The notes below the pieces were generated by a model, which had not been told where the DNA came from, ran no database searches, and saw nothing but the letters and a program-made list of their open reading frames with translations. The position numbers and the translations under genes were made by a program. Shown one piece after another: positions 1 to 8,758 of a stretch of DNA of 64,000 nt (position 1 is the stretch's first letter; the number at the start of each line of letters is the position of its first letter). The DNA comes from Isoptericola variabilis 225 (GTDB taxonomy: Bacteria > Actinomycetota > Actinomycetes > Actinomycetales > Cellulomonadaceae). The stretch covers positions 1,984,001 through 2,048,000 of the forward strand of contig NC_015588.1 in NCBI RefSeq assembly GCF_000215105.1. Direction: 5' to 3'.

Positions 1-83
1 TGAACCGGATCGTCGTCGACCCGGACGACGCGCACTGGGCGCGCGTCGCGCTCGACCAGATGCTGGCGCTGCCGGGGATCTGA
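1..83 (+). CDS. C-terminal end of a gene cut by the window edge (possibly quinolinate synthase)
   Basis: Only about 27 codons are present, ending in TGA at 81-83. The visible tail contains RIVVDPDDAHWARVALDQML. Actinobacterial quinolinate synthases (NadA) often end in a similar VDP...A..ALDRML stretch, so NadA is a guess from memory rather than a firm identification. The downstream DJ-1 gene starts 34 bp later on the same strand with its own ribosome binding site. Confidence 0.35.
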   Translation, partial: NRIVVDPDDAHWARVALDQMLALPGI

Positions 84-117
84 CCCCGCAGCCCGACCGC
101 ACGGAGGAAGTGGGCCG

Positions 118-717
118 ATGAGCACCGACGGCGGGCTCCACGTGGGCGTCTTCGTGTTCGACGAGGCGGAGGAGCTCGACGTCGTCGGGCCCTTCGAGGT
201 GCTGTCGGCCTGGGCCGAGCACTCGGCCATCAAGCCGCACGTGAGCACCTTCTCGCACGACGGCGCGGGCGTGCGCCTGGCGCACGGCCTGCGGCTCGTG
301 CCGTCCCGGTCCGCCGACGACGTGGGCCCGCTGCACGTGCTCGTGTACCCGGGCGGCTGGGGCACGCGGACGCTCGCGGCCGACCCCGCGCACCTCGAGT
401 GGCTGCGGCAGATCCGCGCGCAGACCCCCGTGATCGCGAGCGTGTGCACGGGGGCGCTCGTCCTCGCGGCCGCCGGGCTGCTCGGGGGCAGGCCCGCCAC
501 CACGCACCGGGACCACTACGACGACCTGGCGGAGATCGACCCGAGCGTCGTCATCGACACGGAGGCGCGCTTCGTCGACGACGGCGACGTCGTCACGTCG
601 GCCGGCATCTCGGCGGGCATCGACATGGCGCTGCACCTCGTGGCCCGGCTCGAGTCGCCCGACGTCGCGCGGGCCGTCCGGCGCGAGCTGCAGTACGACC
701 CGGACCCGCCCGTCTGA
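118..717 (+). CDS. DJ-1/PfpI family protein (isonitrile hydratase-like)
   Basis: This 199-residue protein has the DJ-1/PfpI class I glutamine amidotransferase-like fold. Visible marks are the N-terminal FDEAEELDVVGPFEVL segment, which holds the family's acidic residue, the YPGGWG turn, and the nucleophile elbow VCTGALVLAAAGLL with the candidate catalytic cysteine at about residue 110. The tail YDPDPPV resembles that of cytosolic isonitrile hydratase/GlxA-like members. The start is supported by GGAGG at 103-107, 10 nt before ATG. The substrate cannot be told from sequence: members include hydratases, glyoxalases and proteases. Confidence 0.85.
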   Translation: MSTDGGLHVGVFVFDEAEELDVVGPFEVLSAWAEHSAIKPHVSTFSHDGAGVRLAHGLRLVPSRSADDVGPLHVLVYPGGWGTRTLAADPAHLEWLRQIRAQTPVIASVCTGALVLAAAGLLGGRPATTHRDHYDDLAEIDPSVVIDTEARFVDDGDVVTSAGISAGIDMALHLVARLESPDVARAVRRELQYDPDPPV

Positions 718-782
718 CCGGCGCGGCGACGCGGCGCACGACCGATACCTGATACCGCGGGTGCGGGCTATAGCCTGCCTGC

Positions 783-1325
783 GTGACGCGAATGATCCAG
801 CTCGCCTGGGCGAGCCTGCGCCCCCGCAGGCCCGTGCCGGGCCAGGGGCTCCTCGACCCGTCCGTGACGCGGCTGCGGGTCCACCCCGGCGACCTCGACC
901 TCTACCTGCACGTCAACAACGGCGCCTACCTGCAGATGATGGACGTCGCGCGGTCCAACTACCTCGCCGACGTCGACGGCTTCCGCCGGCTGCGCCCGAA
1001 GGGCTGGTACCCCGTGGTCGCCGCGTCGACCGTGCGCTACAAGCGCTCGCTCCGGCTCGGCGACAGGGTCACGATCACCACGCGGGTGCTCGGCTGGGAC
1101 GAGCGCGTCGTCTACCTCGAGCAGGTCTTCACGTGCCGCGACCGCCTCTACGCGACGGGGTACGTCGCCGGGCGGTTCCTGGGCCCGCACGGGCTGCGCG
1201 TGCCCGCGCCCGACGTCGTCGCGCTCATGGCCGACGGCGCCCCGCTCACGAGCCCGCCGCTGCCCGACGAGGTGGCCGCCTGGGCGAAGGCGCTCGACAT
1301 CGCGCACCGCGACGTCGAGGCGTGA
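783..1325 (+). CDS. Hotdog-fold thioesterase (4HBT_2/THEM6-like)
   Basis: The 180-residue product has the single hotdog domain of acyl-CoA thioesterases. The segment DLDLYLHVNNGAYLQMMD (about residues 38-55) matches the conserved D....HVNN..Y motif at the active site, and YKRSL with RVTITTRVLGW matches the central strands. The substrate is unknown. No Shine-Dalgarno is seen; TAGCCT at 771-776 lies 6 nt before the GTG, which fits a leaderless mRNA. The gene converges on the M20 peptidase gene and the two share a strong hairpin. Confidence 0.8.
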   Translation: MTRMIQLAWASLRPRRPVPGQGLLDPSVTRLRVHPGDLDLYLHVNNGAYLQMMDVARSNYLADVDGFRRLRPKGWYPVVAASTVRYKRSLRLGDRVTITTRVLGWDERVVYLEQVFTCRDRLYATGYVAGRFLGPHGLRVPAPDVVALMADGAPLTSPPLPDEVAAWAKALDIAHRDVEA

Positions 1326-1327
1326 CC

Positions 1328-1369
1328 TGTCAGAAGGCTGGTGGGCTCGGGCCCACCAGCCTTCTGACA
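1328..1369. terminator. Bidirectional hairpin between convergent genes
   Basis: The arms at 1328-1346 and 1351-1369 are perfect 19-bp inverted repeats with a TCGG loop. The element begins TGTCAGAAGG and ends in its reverse complement. It has no T-tract but sits between the stops of two convergent genes, so a bidirectional terminator is likely. It belongs to a TGTCAG-bounded palindrome family seen again at 3454 and 10660. Confidence 0.8.
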
Positions 1370-1371
1370 CG

Positions 1372-2745
1372 TCAGGCCAGGCGGCCGAGCAGCAGCGCCT
1401 CGGCGAGCACGACCTTGCGCAGCTCGCCCAGGTGCACGGACTCGTTGGCGCCGTGCGCGCGCGAGTCCGGGTCCTCGACGCCGGTGACGAGCACCGCGGC
1501 GTCGGGGAAGAACTCGAGCAGGTCGGCGATGAACGGGATCGAGCCGCCGACGCCGATGTCGACGGGGTCCGTGCCCCACGCCTCCGCGAACGCCGCACGC
1601 GCGGCCCGCATCGCGTCGGAGTCGGCCGGCGCCAGGAACGCCTTGCCCTGCTCCCCCGGTCGCCACGTGACCGTGGCCCCGAACGGCGCGTGCGCCTCGA
1701 GGTGCGCGCGGAGCGCGTTCTCGGCGGCCTGCGGGTCCTGCCCGGGCGCGATCCGCAGCGAGAGCTTGGCGGCCGCCCGCGGGGCGAGCGTGTTGGACGC
1801 GTGTGCGACGCTCGTCGCGTCGATCCCGATGACGCTCAGGGCGGGCTTGGCCCACAGCCGCCCCGAGATCGTGCCCTCGCCCGCGAGCGCCACGCCGTCG
1901 AGCAGCGACGAGTCGACCCGGAAGTCGGCCTCGCCGTAGTCCACCTCGGGCTCGGCCGCGTGCACGAGACCCTCGACGGCGACGTTGCCCAGGTCGTCGT
2001 GCAGCGTCGCGACCAGGCGCGCCAGGAGGGTGTTGGCGTCGAGCACCGGGCCGCCGAACATGCCCGAGTGCACGGCGTGCCCGAGCACCTCGACCTCGAC
2101 CACGCCGTCGACGAGACCGCGCAGCGACGTCGTGAGGGCGGGCACGCCCACCTTCCAGTTCGTCGAGTCGGCGACGACGATGACGTCGGCCGCGAGCAGC
2201 TCGCGGTGGTCGGCGAGGAACTGGCGGAAGCTGGGCGAGCCCGCCTCCTCCTCGCCCTCGACGAAGACCGTGACGCCGACGCGCAGCTCCTCGCCGGCCG
2301 CGGCGAGCGCGCGCAGCGCGCCGAGGTGGGCCACGACGCCCGCCTTGTCGTCCGCGGCACCGCGCCCGTAGAGACGCTCGCCGACCTGCACCGGCTCGAA
2401 CGGGTCGGTCTCCCACGCGGCCGCGTCGCCCGGGGGCTGCACGTCGTGGTGGGCGTACAGCAGCACGGTGGGCGCGCCGTCGGGCGCCGGGCGACGCGCG
2501 ACGACCGCGGGCGCGCCCGCCGTGCCGTCGGGACGGGCCGACGACAGGATGCGCACGTCGGGCAGGCCGGCGTCGCGCAGGAGCGCGGCGACGGCGTCGG
2601 CGCTCGCGGTCACGTGCGCCTGGTCGAAGGCGGCGGCCGAGACGCTCGGGATGCGCACGAGGGAGGCGAGGTCGGCCTGCAGGTCGGGGAAGATCTCGTC
2701 GACGCGGGCGCGCAGCGCGGCCACGTCCGGAAGCTGGTCGGTCAC
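1372..2745 (-). CDS. M20 family dipeptidase/peptidase
   Basis: This 457-residue zinc-dependent peptidase of the M20 (ArgE/DapE/ACY1/CPG2) family probably hydrolyses di- or tripeptides in the cytosol. Visible metal and catalytic motifs are LYAHHDVQPPGD (metal His and catalytic Asp), GRGAADDKAG (bridging Asp), EGEEEAGS (general-base Glu followed by a metal Glu) and the terminal HGANESVHL (metal His). The GTG at 2745 is chosen because TAGCGT lies 7 nt upstream with no ribosome binding site, a leaderless arrangement, and because the family starts near this point. A longer reading from 2778 is possible. Confidence 0.88.
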   Translation of the reverse strand: MTDQLPDVAALRARVDEIFPDLQADLASLVRIPSVSAAAFDQAHVTASADAVAALLRDAGLPDVRILSSARPDGTAGAPAVVARRPAPDGAPTVLLYAHHDVQPPGDAAAWETDPFEPVQVGERLYGRGAADDKAGVVAHLGALRALAAAGEELRVGVTVFVEGEEEAGSPSFRQFLADHRELLAADVIVVADSTNWKVGVPALTTSLRGLVDGVVEVEVLGHAVHSGMFGGPVLDANTLLARLVATLHDDLGNVAVEGLVHAAEPEVDYGEADFRVDSSLLDGVALAGEGTISGRLWAKPALSVIGIDATSVAHASNTLAPRAAAKLSLRIAPGQDPQAAENALRAHLEAHAPFGATVTWRPGEQGKAFLAPADSDAMRAARAAFAEAWGTDPVDIGVGGSIPFIADLLEFFPDAAVLVTGVEDPDSRAHGANESVHLGELRKVVLAEALLLGRLA

Positions 2746-2801
2746 GCGGCCCACGCTACCGGCGTCACGGGCGCGCACCCTGCTCGACTACCCTGGTGCC
2801 C

Positions 2802-3434
2802 GTGTTCTCCCGCAAGCGTGACGTCGCCGAGCCCGACCGGCCCGGCTCCTCGACCGATGGTTCCTCCGACGCCGTGAGGGCGGCGGCCGAGAGCGAGCAG
2901 GCCGGCAGGCCCGGCTCGGGCAAGGGCCGCCCGACGCCGAAGCGCAGCGTCGCGCAGGCGGCGAACAAGCGTCCGCTGGTGCCGAACGATCGCCGCGTCG
3001 CGCGCCAGCAGGCCAAGGCCAAGCTCCGCGAGCAGCGCAACCGCGAGTACCAGGCGATGCTCAACGGCGACGAGACGCACATGCCGCTGCGCGACCGCGG
3101 ACCGGTCAAGCGGTACGTCCGTGACTACGTCGACGCGCGGTGGAACCTCGGCGAGTTCTTCCTGCCGATCGCCTTCGTCTTCATCGTCATCAACCTCTTC
3201 GCGACGCAGCTGCCCGAGCTCGCCGTGCTCGTGCTGCTCGCGCTGTACCTCGTCGTGCTGCTGACCATCGCCGACGCGATCATCATGTGGCGCGGCCTGA
3301 AGAAGCGGCTCGTGGCGAAGTTCGGCGAGGTTCCGCGCGGCACCGCGATGTACGCGGTCATGCGCGCGTTCCAGCTGCGCCGGTCGCGCCTGCCGCGTCC
3401 GACGTCGAAGAAGCACGGCAACTACCCGAGCTGA
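2802..3434 (+). CDS. DUF3043 membrane protein
   Basis: The 210-residue protein starts with a charged, proline/lysine-rich tail carrying the family hallmark GKGRPTPKR (about residues 43-51), then a basic helix, then two hydrophobic segments around residues 120-165, and ends in a basic tail. This matches actinobacterial DUF3043 proteins of unknown function. GTG 2802 is preferred over GTG 2796 because TACCCT lies 7 nt upstream and the product then begins MFSRKRD, as relatives do. It is divergent from the M20 gene with only 56 bp between starts. Confidence 0.85.
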   Translation: MFSRKRDVAEPDRPGSSTDGSSDAVRAAAESEQAGRPGSGKGRPTPKRSVAQAANKRPLVPNDRRVARQQAKAKLREQRNREYQAMLNGDETHMPLRDRGPVKRYVRDYVDARWNLGEFFLPIAFVFIVINLFATQLPELAVLVLLALYLVVLLTIADAIIMWRGLKKRLVAKFGEVPRGTAMYAVMRAFQLRRSRLPRPTSKKHGNYPS

Positions 3435-3453
3435 CCTCTCCGCTCTCGAGACC

Positions 3454-3495
3454 TGTCAGGCCCACGCCGTGGTATGCCGCGGCGTGGGCCTGACA
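3454..3495 (+). terminator. Hairpin after the DUF3043 gene
   Basis: Perfect 16-bp arms (3454-3469 and 3480-3495) bounded by TGTCAGG and CCTGACA enclose a 10-nt loop 20 bp after the stop codon. It is the likely terminator of the DUF3043 gene and the second member of the TGTCAG palindrome family. Confidence 0.75.
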
Positions 3496-3561
3496 ACTCA
3501 TCGCGGATCACCGTTCGGGACGCGGGTCGAATCGATCCGATCGGCGGCGTAGGGTGCTGCC

Positions 3562-4575
3562 ATGGTCAACTACCGGTACCTCGGCAACAGCGGTCTGAAG
3601 ATCTCCGAGATCACCTACGGCAACTGGCTCACGCACGGCTCGCAGGTGGAGAACGACATCGCCACCGCGTGCGTGCACGCCGCGCTCGACGCCGGCATCA
3701 CGTCGTTCGACACGGCGGACGTCTACGCGAACACGAAGGCCGAGCAGGTCCTCGGCGACGCGCTCAAGGGTCAGCGTCGCGAGTCGCTCGAGATCTTCAC
3801 CAAGGTGTACTGGCCCACCGGCCCGGGCGGCCCCAACGACGTCGGGCTCTCGCGCAAGCACATCATGGAGTCGATCAACGGCTCCCTGAAGCGCCTCGGC
3901 ACCGACTACGTCGACCTCTACCAGGCGCACCGGTACGACACCGAGACACCGCTCGAGGAGACGATGCAGGCGTTCGCGGACGTCGTCCGCCAGGGCAAGG
4001 CGCTCTACATCGGCGTCTCGGAGTGGACGGCGGACCAGATCCGCGAGGGCGTCAAGCTCGCGCGCGAGCTCGGCTTCCAGCTCATCAGCTCCCAGCCGCA
4101 GTACTCGATGCTCTGGCGCGTCATCGAGGAGGAGGTCGTGCCGGCGTCGAAAGAGGTCGGCGTCTCGCAGATCGTCTGGTCCCCCATCGCGCAGGGCGTC
4201 CTCACCGGCAAGTACGTGCCGGGCCAGCCCCTTCCCGAGGGCTCGCGCGCCACGGACGACAAGGGCGGCGCCCGCATGATCCAGCGCTTCATGCGCGACG
4301 ACGTCCTCGAGCGGGTGCAGCTCCTGCGGCCGGTCGCGGACGAGCTCGGGCTCACCATGGCGCAGCTCGCGGTCGCCTGGGTGCTGCAGAACGACAACGT
4401 CGCCGCGGCCATCGTCGGCGCCTCGCGCCCCGAGCAGGTCGCCGAGAACGTCAAGGCGTCGGGCGTCGAGATCCCGGCCGAGCTCATGGCGACGATCGAC
4501 GAGGTCCTCGGCGACGTCGTCGAGCGCGACCCGGGCAGGACGGCGGAGAACGCGCCGAAGACCCGCCCGGTCTGA
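3562..4575 (+). CDS. Aldo/keto reductase, potassium-channel beta-subunit-like (AKR6-type)
   Basis: This 337-residue NADPH-dependent aldo/keto reductase has the complete catalytic tetrad: Asp50 (FDTAD), Tyr55, Lys81 (FTKVYW) and His123 (YQAHRYD). The C-terminal cofactor segment AAAIVGASRPEQVAENV is present. The N-terminus YRYLGNSGLKISEITYG and the overall length resemble the Kv-beta/YghZ/YajO group, which reduces aldehydes and ketones. No Shine-Dalgarno is visible; TAGGGT lies 6 nt before ATG. The physiological substrate is unknown. Confidence 0.9.
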   Translation: MVNYRYLGNSGLKISEITYGNWLTHGSQVENDIATACVHAALDAGITSFDTADVYANTKAEQVLGDALKGQRRESLEIFTKVYWPTGPGGPNDVGLSRKHIMESINGSLKRLGTDYVDLYQAHRYDTETPLEETMQAFADVVRQGKALYIGVSEWTADQIREGVKLARELGFQLISSQPQYSMLWRVIEEEVVPASKEVGVSQIVWSPIAQGVLTGKYVPGQPLPEGSRATDDKGGARMIQRFMRDDVLERVQLLRPVADELGLTMAQLAVAWVLQNDNVAAAIVGASRPEQVAENVKASGVEIPAELMATIDEVLGDVVERDPGRTAENAPKTRPV

Positions 4576-4584
4576 GCCGCCGTC

Positions 4585-4620
4585 AGGTAGGGCTCCGGGT
4601 CGGGACCCGGAGCCCTACCT
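4585..4620 (+). terminator. Hairpin after the aldo/keto reductase gene
   Basis: Perfect 16-bp arms at 4585-4600 and 4605-4620 with a CGGG loop lie 9 bp after the AKR stop. The last five bases of the 3' arm form the start of TACCTT (4616-4621), which sits 6 nt before the next ATG and may be its -10 hexamer, so a terminator and a promoter seem to overlap. Confidence 0.8.
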
Positions 4621-4627
4621 TCATCCC

Positions 4628-5065
4628 ATGGGCGCACACGCCATCCGACCTGCACGCCGGGCCGACGCCGACGCCGTCTGGCCGCTGGCGCGCGACTTCG
4701 CGACGTCGTTCGTCCCGACGCGGGCGGCCTTCGACGCGACGTTCCCCGCGCTCCTCGACCGCGACGACACGCTGCTGGCCGTCGCCGAGCGCCCCACCGG
4801 CGTCGTCGGACACGTCCTCGCGAGCGCCCACCTGACGTTCCTCGCGAACGGACCCGTCTGCTGGGTCGAAGAGCTCATGGTCGACGCCGACCACCGCGGG
4901 ACGGGTGCGGGCAGCGCCCTCGTGCGAGCCGTCGAGGACTGGGCCGCCGAGCGCGACGCCGCCTACGGGTCGCTCGCGAGCCGTCGCGCCGGGGACTTCT
5001 ACCGCCGGCTCGGGTACGCCGACTCGGCGACGTTCTTCCGGAAGGTCACACGGCGTCGCGGATGA
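4628..5065 (+). CDS. GNAT family N-acetyltransferase
   Basis: The 145-residue product is a single GNAT domain: an N-terminal [19 protein letters not shown] helix, the acetyl-CoA binding loop in [22 protein letters not shown] (an R/Q-x-x-G-x-G/A variant), and the final strand [14 protein letters not shown]. It would transfer an acetyl group to an unidentified amine. TACCTT lies 6 nt before ATG with no ribosome binding site. The 3' end overlaps the convergent arcA stop by 20 bp. Confidence 0.85.
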   Translation: MGAHAIRPARRADADAVWPLARDFATSFVPTRAAFDATFPALLDRDDTLLAVAERPTGVVGHVLASAHLTFLANGPVCWVEELMVDADHRGTGAGSALVRAVEDWAAERDAAYGSLASRRAGDFYRRLGYADSATFFRKVTRRRG

Positions 5066-6317
5066 TCGGGCACGTCATGCAGTGCCCGCCGCCCCGGCCG
5101 CGCCCGAGCTCCCCGCCGGCGATCTCCAGGACCTCGACACCCGCCTTGCGCAGCAGGTCGTTGGTCGTGGTGTTGCGGTCGTAGGTGAAGACCACGCCGG
5201 GCTCGACGGCGACGGCGTTGTTGCCGCTGTCCCACTGCTGCCGCTCCGACTCGTACACGTCGCCGCCGGTCTCGATGACCTGCAGCCGGTCGAGGCCCAT
5301 GGCCCGCGCGACGACGTCGAGGAACGGCGTGTCACCCTCGTCGGTGACCGCCACTCCCCCGTCGCCCCCGCCAGGCCGCAGCGTGAACGCGTGGACCGAC
5401 CCGACGATGCGCGGGTAGACGGTGACCGTGTCGACGTCGACGAACGTCATGATCGTGTCGAGGTGCATCGCGGCGCGCAGCCGCGGCATCCCGGCCACGA
5501 CGACCTCGTCGGCGACCCCGCGCTCGAACAGCGCGGACGCGACCTGCGTGATGGCCTGCCGCGAGGTCCGCTCGCTCATGCCCATGAGCACGACCCCGTC
5601 GCCCACCGGCATGATGTCGCCGCCCTCGAAGGTGGCCCGTCCGTGGTCGTGCTCGGGGTCGCCCCACCAGACGGTCGAGCCGACGAAGTCGGGGTGGAAC
5701 TCGTAGATCGCCTTCATCAGCAGCGTCTCGTCGCGGCGGGCCGGCCAGTACAGCGGGTTGAGCGTGAGGCCCCCGTACAGCCAGCACGTGGTGTCGCGCG
5801 TGAACAGCGTGTTGGGCAGCGGTGCCATGAGGTACTCGCGCGCGTCGGGCGAGTAGGCGGCGAGCGCCCGGAAGCCGGGCGGCAGCTCGGGCACGTCGTG
5901 GACGTCGAGCCCGCCGACGAGGTACTCGGCGAGCGTGGCCGGGGGCAGCTCGTCGAGGAACGCCCGCGTCGCCTCGACCAGGCCGGCGCCGACCGTCTCG
6001 GGCACGATCTTGCGGTCGAGCAGCCAGTCGCGCGCGCCCGGGACCTCCATGGTCTGCGCGAGGAGCTCGTGCAGCTCGACGACCTCGACGCCGCGGGCCC
6101 GGAGCTGGTCGACGAACTGCGCGTGGTCCTCCATCGCGCGGTCGACCCACAGCACGTCGTCGAAGAGCAGCTCGGCCGAGTTCGTGGGCGTCAGCCGGCG
6201 GTGCGCCAGGCCCGGCCGGCACACCAGCACCTTGCGCAGCCGGCCCACCTCCGAGTGGACGCCGTACGCGGACGACGGGCGCGCGGTCGGGGCGGGCGTG
6301 GCGTGGGGCGCTGTCAT
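5046..6317 (-). CDS. arcA: Arginine deiminase
   Basis: This 423-residue protein hydrolyses L-arginine to citrulline and ammonia. Conserved features are [18 protein letters not shown] near the N-terminus, the [11 protein letters not shown] substrate/catalytic segment, [11 protein letters not shown] with the catalytic His, and the C-terminal [10 protein letters not shown] with the nucleophilic Cys at about residue 413. Length fits the family. The ATG at 6317 overlaps the upstream yczE stop (ATGA), so the two are translationally coupled. No arcB, arcC or arcD is adjacent, so the full energy-yielding pathway is not shown here; arginine breakdown or acid protection are possible roles. Confidence 0.94.
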   Translation of the reverse strand: MTAPHATPAPTARPSSAYGVHSEVGRLRKVLVCRPGLAHRRLTPTNSAELLFDDVLWVDRAMEDHAQFVDQLRARGVEVVELHELLAQTMEVPGARDWLLDRKIVPETVGAGLVEATRAFLDELPPATLAEYLVGGLDVHDVPELPPGFRALAAYSPDAREYLMAPLPNTLFTRDTTCWLYGGLTLNPLYWPARRDETLLMKAIYEFHPDFVGSTVWWGDPEHDHGRATFEGGDIMPVGDGVVLMGMSERTSRQAITQVASALFERGVADEVVVAGMPRLRAAMHLDTIMTFVDVDTVTVYPRIVGSVHAFTLRPGGGDGGVAVTDEGDTPFLDVVARAMGLDRLQVIETGGDVYESERQQWDSGNNAVAVEPGVVFTYDRNTTTNDLLRKAGVEVLEIAGGELGRGRGGGHCMTCPIIRDAV

Positions 6318-6985
6318 GCTCCCCGATTGTGCTCCCCGGAGGCGACCGTCGCGCGGACAGGCGGGTCGGCGCGGCGGACGGACCGCGCGTCGCCGAGGCC
6401 CGTCGGCGCGAGCCACCGGACCGAGGCCTGGACGACGGGTCCGACGCCGAACGCGTACGCGATCGTCGCCCAGCCGAGCGTGCCGCCGAGCGCCCACCCG
6501 GCGAGCACCACGACGAGCTCGATGAGCGTCTTGACGAGCCGCACCGACCACCCGGTCCGCGCCACGAGCCCGGTGAGCAGCCCGTCGCGCGGGCCGGGCC
6601 CGAGCCGCACCCCGACGTACGCGGCGGTCGCGACCCCGTTGAGCACGATGCCGCCGACGACGAGCGCGACGCGCGTGACGACGCCCGGCTCGGGGAGCAG
6701 GGCGCCGAGCGCGGCGAGGGACGGGCCGATCGCCGCCGCGATGACGACGACGTTGGCGACCGTCCCCACGCCGGGGCGCTGACGCAGCGGGATCCACGCC
6801 AGCAGCACGAGCACCGACGTCGCCGCGACGACGACGCCGAACGGCAGGCCGGTGCTGCGGACGACGCCCTGGTGCAGCACGTCCCACGGCATGCCGCCCA
6901 TGCCCGCGTGGAGCAGCATCGCCATGGACCAGGCGAAGGCGAGCAGGCCGAGCAGGAGCTGGAGGACGCGACGGGTCGGACTCAT
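6314..6985 (-). CDS. yczE: YczE/YitT-type integral membrane protein
   Basis: The 223-residue protein has about five or six hydrophobic segments and the family hallmarks PWDVLHQG near the first loop and [13 protein letters not shown] in the middle. YczE (DUF161-related) proteins are membrane proteins of unknown function that often neighbour MocR-type regulators, as here. The start at 6985 has CAGGAT 6 nt upstream and no Shine-Dalgarno. Its TGA overlaps the arcA ATG. The pairing suggests a transport or membrane role tied to arginine deiminase, but this is inference. Confidence 0.85.
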   Translation of the reverse strand: MSPTRRVLQLLLGLLAFAWSMAMLLHAGMGGMPWDVLHQGVVRSTGLPFGVVVAATSVLVLLAWIPLRQRPGVGTVANVVVIAAAIGPSLAALGALLPEPGVVTRVALVVGGIVLNGVATAAYVGVRLGPGPRDGLLTGLVARTGWSVRLVKTLIELVVVLAGWALGGTLGWATIAYAFGVGPVVQASVRWLAPTGLGDARSVRRADPPVRATVASGEHNRGA

Positions 6986-7002
6986 GGACCCATCCTGCGC
7001 CA

Positions 7003-7031
7003 CGATTGGTCTTGAGTTCCATGGCCAATCG
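7003..7031. promoter_or_regulatory. Inverted-repeat operator between yczE and its MocR-type regulator
   Basis: CGATTGG (7003-7009) and CCAATCG (7025-7031) are perfect 7-bp inverted arms separated by 15 bp. The site covers the region where both divergent -10 boxes (CAGGAT for yczE; GACAGT at 7034-7039 for the regulator) and a TTGAGT -35-like hexamer at 7012-7017 lie. It is the obvious binding site for the adjacent MocR-type regulator, controlling both its own gene and yczE-arcA. Confidence 0.6.
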
Positions 7032-7046
7032 GCCGACAGTGGACCC

Positions 7047-8540
7047 GTGACGACCATCGCCCCCGGCCCGGCCGCCGTGCGGCACCTGTCCCCCGCCGCG
7101 ACGGCCCGTCTGCTCGGCGACTGGCGCGCCGGCGGCCCGGCGTACGTCGCGCTCGCCGACGCCGTCCGCTCCGCCGTCCTGTCGGGCACGCTCGCCCCGC
7201 TCACGCGCCTGCCGAGCGAGCGGGACCTCGCGGCCGCGCTGGGCGTGTCCCGCACGACGACGGCGGCCGCGTACGCCCGCCTGCGCGAGCTGGGGTTCGC
7301 GGTGAGCCGGGTCGGGTCGGGGACGGTCGCGGTGCTGCCGGGGCGACCGGCGGGCGCGGCGCGGGCCCGCACGGCCCCGCGGGTCCCGGCCGGGGACGCG
7401 CCCGCCCCGGAGGGACCCGCACGGGACGGCGAGCCGCCCGGCTCGGGCGCCGAGGTCGACCGCGCCGCGCCGCTCGACCTCGGCCAGGCGACGCCGTCGG
7501 CGGTCCCGGCGCTGCACGCCGCGTTCGAGCGTGCGCTCGAGGCGCTGCCCGCGTACCTCGGCACGGGCGGGTACGCGCACCACGGCATCGACCCGCTGCG
7601 GGCCGCGGTCGCCGACCGGTACACGGCGCGGGGCGTGCCCACGACGCCGGACCAGGTGCTCGTCACGACCGGCGCCCAGCAGGCGATCGCGCTGCTCGCG
7701 GCGACGTTCGTCGGCGCCCGCGAGGCCGCGGTCGTCGAGTCGCCCACCTACTTCCACGCGATCGACGCGCTGCGCCGCACGGGCGCGCGGGTCGTGGGCG
7801 TGCCGGCGGGCGACGTCGAGACGCTCGCCTCGGCCGTCCGGCGCACGCGCCCCCGCCTCGTCTACCTCGTCCCGGACTTCCACAACCCGACCGGCCGCAC
7901 GCTCGGGGCCGACGAGCGTGCGCTCGCGCGCGACGTCGCCGACCGGTTCGGCGTGACGGTCGTGGGCGACGAGACGCTCACCGACCTGGCCCTCGACCCG
8001 GGCGCGGCGGTGCCGGCCCCGTTCGCCGGGGACGGGACCTCGCCGTGGGTCGTCTCCGTCGGCTCGGCGTCGAAGTCGCTGTGGGGCGGGCTGCGCGTGG
8101 GCTGGGTGCGCGCGCCCGAGCACGTCGTGCAGCGGCTGGCGCGCACGCGGCAGGCGGTCGACATCGCGACGGCCGTGCTCGAGCAGCTCGCCGTGGTCGA
8201 GCTGCTCGCGCGCCGCGAGGAGATCCTCCCCGCCCGGCTCGCGGACCTGCGGGCCCGCCGCGACCTGCTCGTGGGCGGTCTGCGCGAGGCGCTGCCCGCC
8301 TGGGACGTGCCGTCCCCGCCCGGCGGCCTGTGCGTGTGGGCCGGCCTCGGGCGCCCGGCGGCGCAGGCGTTCGCCGCCGCGGCGGTCGCCGAGGGCGTGC
8401 GCGTCACGCCGGGCCCGGTGTTCACGCCCGACGGCGGTGCCCGCGACCGTGTCCGGCTGACGTTCACGCGCACGCCCGACGAGCTGCAGGACGCCGTGGC
8501 GCGGCTCGCGCGCGCGTGGCGGCGCGTCGCCGGGTCGTGA
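7047..8540 (+). CDS. yczR: MocR-type regulator (GntR DNA-binding domain + aminotransferase fold), YczR-like
   Basis: The 497-residue protein joins a GntR winged helix (about residues 30-95, with [25 protein letters not shown]) through an Ala/Pro linker to a fold-type I aminotransferase domain. The PLP-binding lysine is in [17 protein letters not shown], and PDFHNPTG is the cofactor motif. MocR regulators sense PLP or amino metabolites and usually act on a divergent neighbour. Here that neighbour is yczE-arcA, a pairing known for Bacillus YczR/YczE. GTG 7047 is chosen because it lies 7 nt after a -10-like GACAGT. Confidence 0.88.
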   Translation: MTTIAPGPAAVRHLSPAATARLLGDWRAGGPAYVALADAVRSAVLSGTLAPLTRLPSERDLAAALGVSRTTTAAAYARLRELGFAVSRVGSGTVAVLPGRPAGAARARTAPRVPAGDAPAPEGPARDGEPPGSGAEVDRAAPLDLGQATPSAVPALHAAFERALEALPAYLGTGGYAHHGIDPLRAAVADRYTARGVPTTPDQVLVTTGAQQAIALLAATFVGAREAAVVESPTYFHAIDALRRTGARVVGVPAGDVETLASAVRRTRPRLVYLVPDFHNPTGRTLGADERALARDVADRFGVTVVGDETLTDLALDPGAAVPAPFAGDGTSPWVVSVGSASKSLWGGLRVGWVRAPEHVVQRLARTRQAVDIATAVLEQLAVVELLARREEILPARLADLRARRDLLVGGLREALPAWDVPSPPGGLCVWAGLGRPAAQAFAAAAVAEGVRVTPGPVFTPDGGARDRVRLTFTRTPDELQDAVARLARAWRRVAGS

Positions 8541-8548
8541 CCCGGCCG

Positions 8549-8758
8549 TCAGGAGGCGCGCAGCTCCACGGCGGGCGTCGCCTGCGTGCCGTCGTGCAGC
8601 AGGCGGGCTGCGACCGCCCCGGCGGCGGCGAGCTCGCGCCAGTGCTCGCCGAGCCACTGCTCGGCGTCGTACTGCGTGGTGAAGACGGGGCTCACGACGC
8701 TCGTGACCGGGCGGCCCGTGGCGTCGTCGAGCACCCACTCCCACCGCGGTCGGATCAC
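8549..8758 (-). CDS. Small conserved actinobacterial protein
   Basis: This 69-residue protein begins [17 protein letters not shown] and contains [21 protein letters not shown]. It is likely a small soluble protein; I know similar short WEWVLDD proteins from actinobacteria but no function. Its GTG start overlaps the pyrD stop (GTGA at 8755-8758), so it is the last gene of a four-gene operon with overlapping junctions. Confidence 0.7.
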   Translation of the reverse strand: MIRPRWEWVLDDATGRPVTSVVSPVFTTQYDAEQWLGEHWRELAAAGAVAARLLHDGTQATPAVELRAS

